Under the pieces are notes generated by a model. It made no database searches. It had not been told where the DNA came from and saw nothing but the letters and a program-made list of their open reading frames with translations. Below, piece by piece: positions 58,686 to 64,000 of a stretch of 64,000 bases of DNA (within the stretch, counting starts at the first letter, position 1; the number at the start of each line of letters is the position of its first letter). Source of the DNA: Voacanga thouarsii (taxonomy: Eukaryota; Streptophyta; Magnoliopsida; Gentianales; Apocynaceae); assembly GCA_026120185.1 (NCBI GenBank), contig JANUWF010001101.1, positions 496,001 to 560,000 of the forward strand, given 5' to 3'. Position numbers and translations under genes: made by a program.

Positions 58686-58825
58686 TTTTATATTTTACTT
58701 GAACTTTGAGGTACTTTTCATATTTCTAAGGACTAAATTGAATAAAGTAAAATTTGAAGAACTTGATTGAGACAATTGCATATTTTTAAGGACCAATGTA
58801 AAAATTACCCTTAAAAATATAAGTA
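58686..58825. repeat. Extra copy of the fold-back terminal segment
   Basis: Repeats the right outer arm (about 58545-58685) in direct orientation: TACTTTTCATATTTCTAAGG, GACAATTGCATATTTTTAAG and ACCAATGTAAAAATTACC recur with few changes. Confidence 0.85.
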
Positions 58826-58985
58826 TTTAATATTTTACTCAATTACATATGCACACTTAAATATATGTATAAATATAATCTAATATAATATATACATATA
58901 TTTACCACATACATTATAAATATAAATATTTTTATAACCATAGATATATTTATTATATATACATATTATTTTTGATATACTAAGT

Positions 58986-58987
<2 letters not shown>

Positions 58988-59051
<64 letters not shown>
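58988..59051. repeat. (CA)n-(TA)n microsatellite
   Basis: Short ACACACAC start followed by about 28 TA units. The minus-strand open frame alternating Ile and Tyr over it is not a gene. Confidence 0.92.
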
Positions 59052-59055
<4 letters not shown>

Positions 59056-60964
59056 TGGGATGCCGGGTAGGGCGGGTCATCCCTATCTATTATGGTTGGC
59101 CAATGATTAAGATTTACAATAAATGGTTATTTTGAATAGTGATGAAAATGAAAGAATATACACTAACGTTTTAGGAAACACGATTAAGAGTTTATTTACA
59201 ATTTTTATTTTACAATCTTGATTATCCTTGTAGTACAATAGTCATTTAATTGGTAAGAAATAAGAGGGTACAGATTCATTCTTCAACAGCCAACTCTCTT
59301 TTATTGCTTTTCTTATTTTTAAATTTTGATTTTTATCCTCTAATAAAAAAATTATACAAAATCTTGCCCTTCTAACCATTTTGGATATTAAGAGACTAGC
59401 ATAATTAGATTGAGTGCTATTTTAGTCATTTCAGTAATTTATTTCCTTTTTTAATTCTCCATAGATTTTTTCATAACATTGTGCAAGTCCCAAATTTTTA
59501 CAAATATTTTTCTTTTTTTTTTCCATTTTTCTTAATTCCTATGTTTCGTCTTCTTCCAGCAACAAAAACAAAACATTAGTGTTCGGGTCGATATTGCATG
59601 TGAGATCTGCCAAATTCAAGAACTCTTCATCTGGTCCATGCTACTCTTTGTAACAACATAAGCACGTATCTATAGAGCTCAAGAATTTTACTGTAAAGCT
59701 CAAATATATCAGTGCCTTCCACTACACCACTGCCATTTCAACCAGCCTTCACTACTTCCATCAATAGAGTTTCAAATTCAAAAACTTGGTATCATCCTTT
59801 GCCTCAGTCCTTTCCGCCCTCAACTTTCAAGACCTTTCTGTTGTCACTATTTATGCCTAAACTAGTAAAAAGATCTACAAAAATTTTAATAAAAATTATA
59901 AGAATACACATATCTCAATCATTTAGTGATTCCTAATGAACTCTAACAAACAGTCTCTTAACGTTCTTCGTATCAAATACATAAACCTTTTCACAAAAAA
60001 TGCATTTAATCTAAATAAGAATGAATATATTATTATACTAATTAATTTAAACTATGAAGCATACTTCAGCAATCAAAACTAGCAAGCTTTATCCAAGGTG
60101 TATGCTGCAAGAACAGTCAATACATTTTCATAAGTTCCTCCTTTTCTGTTGCCTCAACCCGCTCTCTAATTGATTCTCACTTAGTCTCAATTTTATTTAA
60201 CCGAGGCTCTTTGGTCATACATATATACATATGTTGCAACACAGTGTTGGTTGTTTCCTACTAAAGATTTACTCGGAATTTCCTCGTACATTGTAGCTTC
60301 AATTTCACTCGGATTCTATGTCTTTAATGTAATCATCAGCGTATCTTTGCCAAGATACTTCTTAGATTTTCTAAAATCCTTCTCCTAATCCAACGAGAAT
60401 ACATCTAGCGTCAAAGATTACCAAAATTAGTTTTAAGTAGTTTTCAAAAGTGTGTCATTGTCAAGGAAGCAATTCTTTAGTATTGTCAAGGATCCGTGTC
60501 AATCGCTCTGTTAAAGATTCTTGTCCATTTCCTTAACAATCTGTCTTTGGCATTGTTTAATGGAAAATAATAATCTGCTGAATCTTCTTCATAATAGAAG
60601 GTCTTTAATGCAACAAGATGACTCCACATGGATTTAATCTTTTAAATAGTAGACTTAAGCATTCAGAAATAATTCCAAGAACATGTTCAGGAATTAATTC
60701 CTAATTAGTATTACAGAAATAAAATTGTTCATATTGTTTAGATTATTCAACCAATAATGATACAGACGGCAATCACCAACTAACTATGACCTAGCTGGTG
60801 AAAATGAAACATTAACAAACCAATAGAAGTACTGTGGTTTGGCAGAAAAGTGTAGAAGAGAAATTTGCAAAGAACAACATGATAGCATATATGAAAGAAT
60901 ACACCCTGAGTTTTCCAACCAATAGCAAACAAACAACCTAACAGGATGCTACTCTCCCTTTTTG
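59052..60964. other. AT-rich DNA without a recognised gene
   Basis: Begins with a short GC-rich patch (GATGCCGGGTAGGGCGGGTC). The right part (from about 60080) may be the 3' portion of the minus-strand element that follows, but no motif supports this. Confidence 0.4.
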
Positions 60965-62290
60965 TATCAAAGAATGCCAAGACTTTACTAGGAGCTAGTG
61001 TAGACATCATATAGGGCTACAAGATCATCCTAAATCTGTTGTTGATTATTGAGAACTGTGTTAATCTTCTACTGTAGAGTATTTGTCAAGGTAGCTAATG
61101 TGGCTAGTTGTTGTAAGTATTCCTCCAACTTCACATGAAGAGGATCAATAGCTGATGATGCAGATGATGTAGAAAGGGTTGAAGTTCAGGGTTCCATAGG
61201 AGTAGGAGAAGATGGACTAGCAGAGGTCTAACCATCTTTGTTGAACAGAGACATTCTACTTGGAGTCTTGACTTGAGCAGTAGAGCCTAATATGAGTGGC
61301 AGTTTCTTCAAGGGGGCATGATCTTGTACTCATAAACAATCTTGTCAAACTGGACAACCTTATAAATGGGATAAATGTTGAGATACTCTGTTAGAAAACA
61401 TGGATAAGTAGCATTGATGTACTATGGGTGGTGATCTACGCGTACTTCACACATGTTGAAATAATAAATCACCCATGTTGAATTTCAAACCTAGCCTTTT
61501 CTTGTATAGCAGAACAACCCTATCTTTTAACATAATTGAAATGTTAACAGTAGGATACCAGTTATAGCAAGAAAATTTATATAAGGGAAAGTAAAGCCCT
61601 GTTATTTTTGAAGACTTAGTATATCTATCCTCTATCCATGATTGCACTACACCACCAGATAAAGTCTTGCACACCATAGTCAAGTTAACCTCGTCACCGA
61701 AACCATCAATATCTTTGAAATATGGTACTTCAAATATCTCTGGTATGGTCTCTGGGTTAAATGCAATGGAAACTCCTCTCACAAATATTAAATGACACAA
61801 GGGGCCGTGCTAATCTGCAATGGTAGTCTTCAAATTTGTATAAAATTCTTGGACTGGAGTTTATTGCAGACATCCATAAGGTCCACTGACTCCAATAAGC
61901 CCACTTTTTGTAGAATCTTCTCAAGACCAAAGTTCTTGAATTTGGCCAAATCAATTTGCCTTTCCACCAATAGTCCCTTTCCAAAAAATATCTTGAATTG
62001 GTCTGCACTATCTTGATCATAGAACAAAGATTCTCACACGTCATAGACTGTCTTTATGATTTCTTCACATGCTGTAGCTTTCCTTTGCCTTTTTCAATAA
62101 CCCTAGTCTTTCCCTTGCCAACTATTGATTTCTCTTCAATTACCTCAATTTCATCTTGCTCAACAATGTCCTTCTCTTTTTCCTTCTCCTCTTTATCTGT
62201 AATTTCCTGTTTGATCTCAGAAAGTTTCTTACTAACTACTTGCTCAGATGTTCTCGTGTCAGATGGTGTTTTGTTAGACAATTTACCAAT
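60965..62290 (-). pseudogene. 'Putative plant transposon protein' ORF of a non-autonomous LTR element
   Basis: Minus-strand pieces read in order. An N-terminal Lys/Glu-rich region (62281-62054; SNKTPSDTRTSEQVVSKKL) leads into a central domain (about 62030-61450) with DLAKFKNFGLEKILQKVGLL, FVRGVSIAFNPETIPEIFEV and LKDRVVLLYKKRLGLKF. A Gln/Leu-rich, coiled-coil-like tail follows (about 61180-60990; DPLHVKLEEYLQQLATLATL). The V.RG..I.F.PETI..IF..P pattern is what I associate with the plant transposon protein domain often found in gag-like proteins of non-autonomous LTR elements. Stops and at least two frame changes break it. Family assignment is from memory of motif style and is moderate. Confidence 0.6.
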
Positions 62291-63455
62291 AGTAAACAGT
62301 TTTTCTCTTGCTTCTAAAATGCAACTGACTTCATCATATAAGTCTTTAATACTGATAATACAATAGGATCTAAGGGTTAAACCACATTGACAGATTGGTT
62401 GGGGGTACTAGAATGTACATCTAAGTTCTTGTCAATTTCAACCCAATTTACATTGGCCTTTGTTTCAATCTCTATTTCAGATTCAATTTCCCTTAACATT
62501 TAGATAATAGATGGGTCCACAACAATACTTTTGTCCTAAGTCCTTTTTTCCATCAATCTTACTAGCAAAATATTTCGGCACAAAAATTCTAAAACCCTCA
62601 TAAATATACATATTTTCAGGAAAAACACAACAAACCATGAAATTTCTTGAATTGCTAATTGATAAAACAGTGTCTCTACAAGTATTATTATGCTTAACAA
62701 CAGATTCACGGGTTTTCAAGACAATTTTTTTTTCAAAGACTCAGGGAATTTAGCCTCAAGTGATGGATTTTTCTTTACTCACCATATTGGCTCCTTTCAG
62801 TCATTTTTTTTTCTTCTCTTTGCGGGAATTAATAGCCTCAAGAGAGTGCACAGAATAATACTTGCTACTTCTCTCCGTATTGGCCCCATAATTTCAAGCA
62901 AAATAGATTTTTTTTTTTCCATAAAATAAACATATTTTTCACTTATTTTTTTAACTCATATTTTTTTTCAACTTACTTATTAGCAATTTTTCCACATGTT
63001 GTTTTTCGCTAAAGGATATGCACTTTGCATTCCCGGATTTTTTTTCTCCTCATATTCCTTATTCACAACTCAAAGTTAAAGCAAATTTAGAAACCCATAA
63101 AACAAGAATTAATCAACAACTCTTCTCATATTTTATCACATCATCCAAATCCAAACTTAAAGAATAATATAAAATTCAAATACCAAAACATAACCAAGGT
63201 TAACTTAAATTTTTAAGACTTAGCATATTCAACTTAATACATAAGTGTACTTCAATAAAATCCAACCAATTGAATGACAAATTCATATCCAAAGTTAGAG
63301 AAAATCAAAACCTCATTATAGGCAAAACAATTTCATGCTAAAAACATGTTCATGTAAAAAATGAAAAAAATTATCCCAAAACTGTGGAAGAAAGCCATAG
63401 AAATTTTAAAATTTCAGTTCTAAACTTTAAGAAGATGCACTTAGTGAAAGCATTG
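62291..63455. other. Probable LTR-element interior, no motif
   Basis: Only short frames without recognisable domains (62483-62719 minus; 62690-62929 plus). It lies between two coding remnants of the same type and is probably element DNA. Confidence 0.4.
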
Positions 63456-64000
63456 AAATCCTCTCCTACACTTAAATTGAACATTGTCCTCAATGACCTA
63501 AAATATCACAAGAAAGCATATCCATGGGACTAAGACGAAATAAAGAGGGAAAAAAGAGCAATACTTCCCAAGGCAGGTTAGCTCTAATGAGAGTGAATTT
63601 CTTCCTCCAAAAGTAGAAAGGATTATTACCATCAAGAGAAAAGTGAATAAATCCGCAGAAAGAAAAACAAACACATAAGTAAAAGCATAAAATGAAATTA
63701 AAAGAAAACTAATAAAACAAACAAAAAGAAAAGCAAAAGCAAAAGTAAACTAAAAATACAAGAAATCTAGAAAAATTAACAAATATTCAAGGACCCCTTG
63801 AACTATATCCTCCAAATGGGCCTTTAGGTCCACCAAAATGATCCCACAAGTGTCTCTAATGATTTCCATAAATGTCTTGATTCAGCCTAAGACTTTGCAA
63901 AATATCACCTTGTTGCTATTAGGTATCCTCAATTTGACTCAGCCTTTGATTTTGGTTTTCTTGGACTGTTCTCATACTAGCCATTTCTACCCTCAAGTGC
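63456..64000 (-). mobile_element. Non-autonomous LTR-element fragment running off the window
   Basis: Plus-strand text ACACTTAAATTGAACATTGT (63469-63488), followed by CCTCAATG and AAGAAAGCATATCCATGGGA (63512-63531), parallels 12707-12770 of the gag-less LTR element. Beyond it, from the window end on the minus strand, a Gln/Asn-rich coding remnant reads QENQNQRLSQIEDT then stops, LQSLRLNQDIYGN and HFGGPKGPFGGY, like the C-terminus of gag-type proteins of such elements. The LTR and primer site would be to the right. Confidence 0.55.

Noticed and set aside
58880..59080. Ile-Tyr repeat ORF
   Set aside because: Translation of a TA run.
61998..62366. Plus-strand Ser/Phe-rich ORF
   Set aside because: Antisense of the Lys/Glu-rich start of the transposon protein remnant.

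Overview
This is AT-rich plant nuclear DNA, almost certainly from a eudicot. Two host genes with plant-type exon structure are recognisable: the spliceosomal/decay factor LSM3, and a BDA1-like ankyrin-PGG membrane protein. Everything else of size is transposable-element DNA of plant families: CACTA, Ty1/copia, tRNA-Asp-primed LTR elements, an RTE-type LINE, and hAT. No tRNA, rRNA, CRISPR array or bacterial-style operon was seen.

Layout. 1-2.7 kb: intergenic DNA with short repeats. 2.7-8.73 kb: a decayed CACTA (En/Spm) transposon with a TNP2 gene, a second Transposase_24-type gene, and 3' subterminal repeats ending in a CACTA terminal repeat at 8728. 8.73-17.2 kb: a GC-richer, LTR-like host sequence split by a structurally intact, gag-pol-less LTR element (9738-15471, minus strand, 5-bp target duplication GTTAA, tRNA-Asp primer site). 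17.8-25.0 kb: a decayed Ty1/copia element (copia-I), itself interrupted by a 1.7-kb solo LTR (20598-22290, target duplication TCAGA). 26.0-35.9 kb: LSM3 on the minus strand. Its first intron carries a head-to-tail pair of RTE LINEs, one of them interrupted by a non-autonomous hAT. 36-40.5 kb: AT-rich DNA with an orphan first exon of an aromatic amino-acid decarboxylase-type gene (about 38.25 kb). 40.5-43.6 kb: a decayed hAT transposon with an 8-bp target duplication. 45.2-54.3 kb: an LTR-element remnant, then a tandem duplication of [copia gag fragment + ankyrin-PGG gene]. The left gene copy is broken by a second copia insertion (copia-II); the right copy is an apparently intact two-exon gene. 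57.3-58.8 kb: a 1.4-kb fold-back hairpin element. 61-64 kb: minus-strand coding remnants resembling the 'putative plant transposon protein' of non-autonomous LTR elements, the last running off the window.

How it fits together: nesting and target duplications give relative ages. The gag-less LTR element is younger than the LTR-like DNA around it, and the solo LTR is younger than copia-I. The hAT is younger than the truncated RTE copy, and the RTE pair is younger than LSM3 intron 1. Copia-II is younger than the ankyrin-copia tandem duplication. Functional output is probably limited to LSM3 (whose start codon region looks frameshifted in this sequence) and the ankyrin-PGG gene at 52734-54291.
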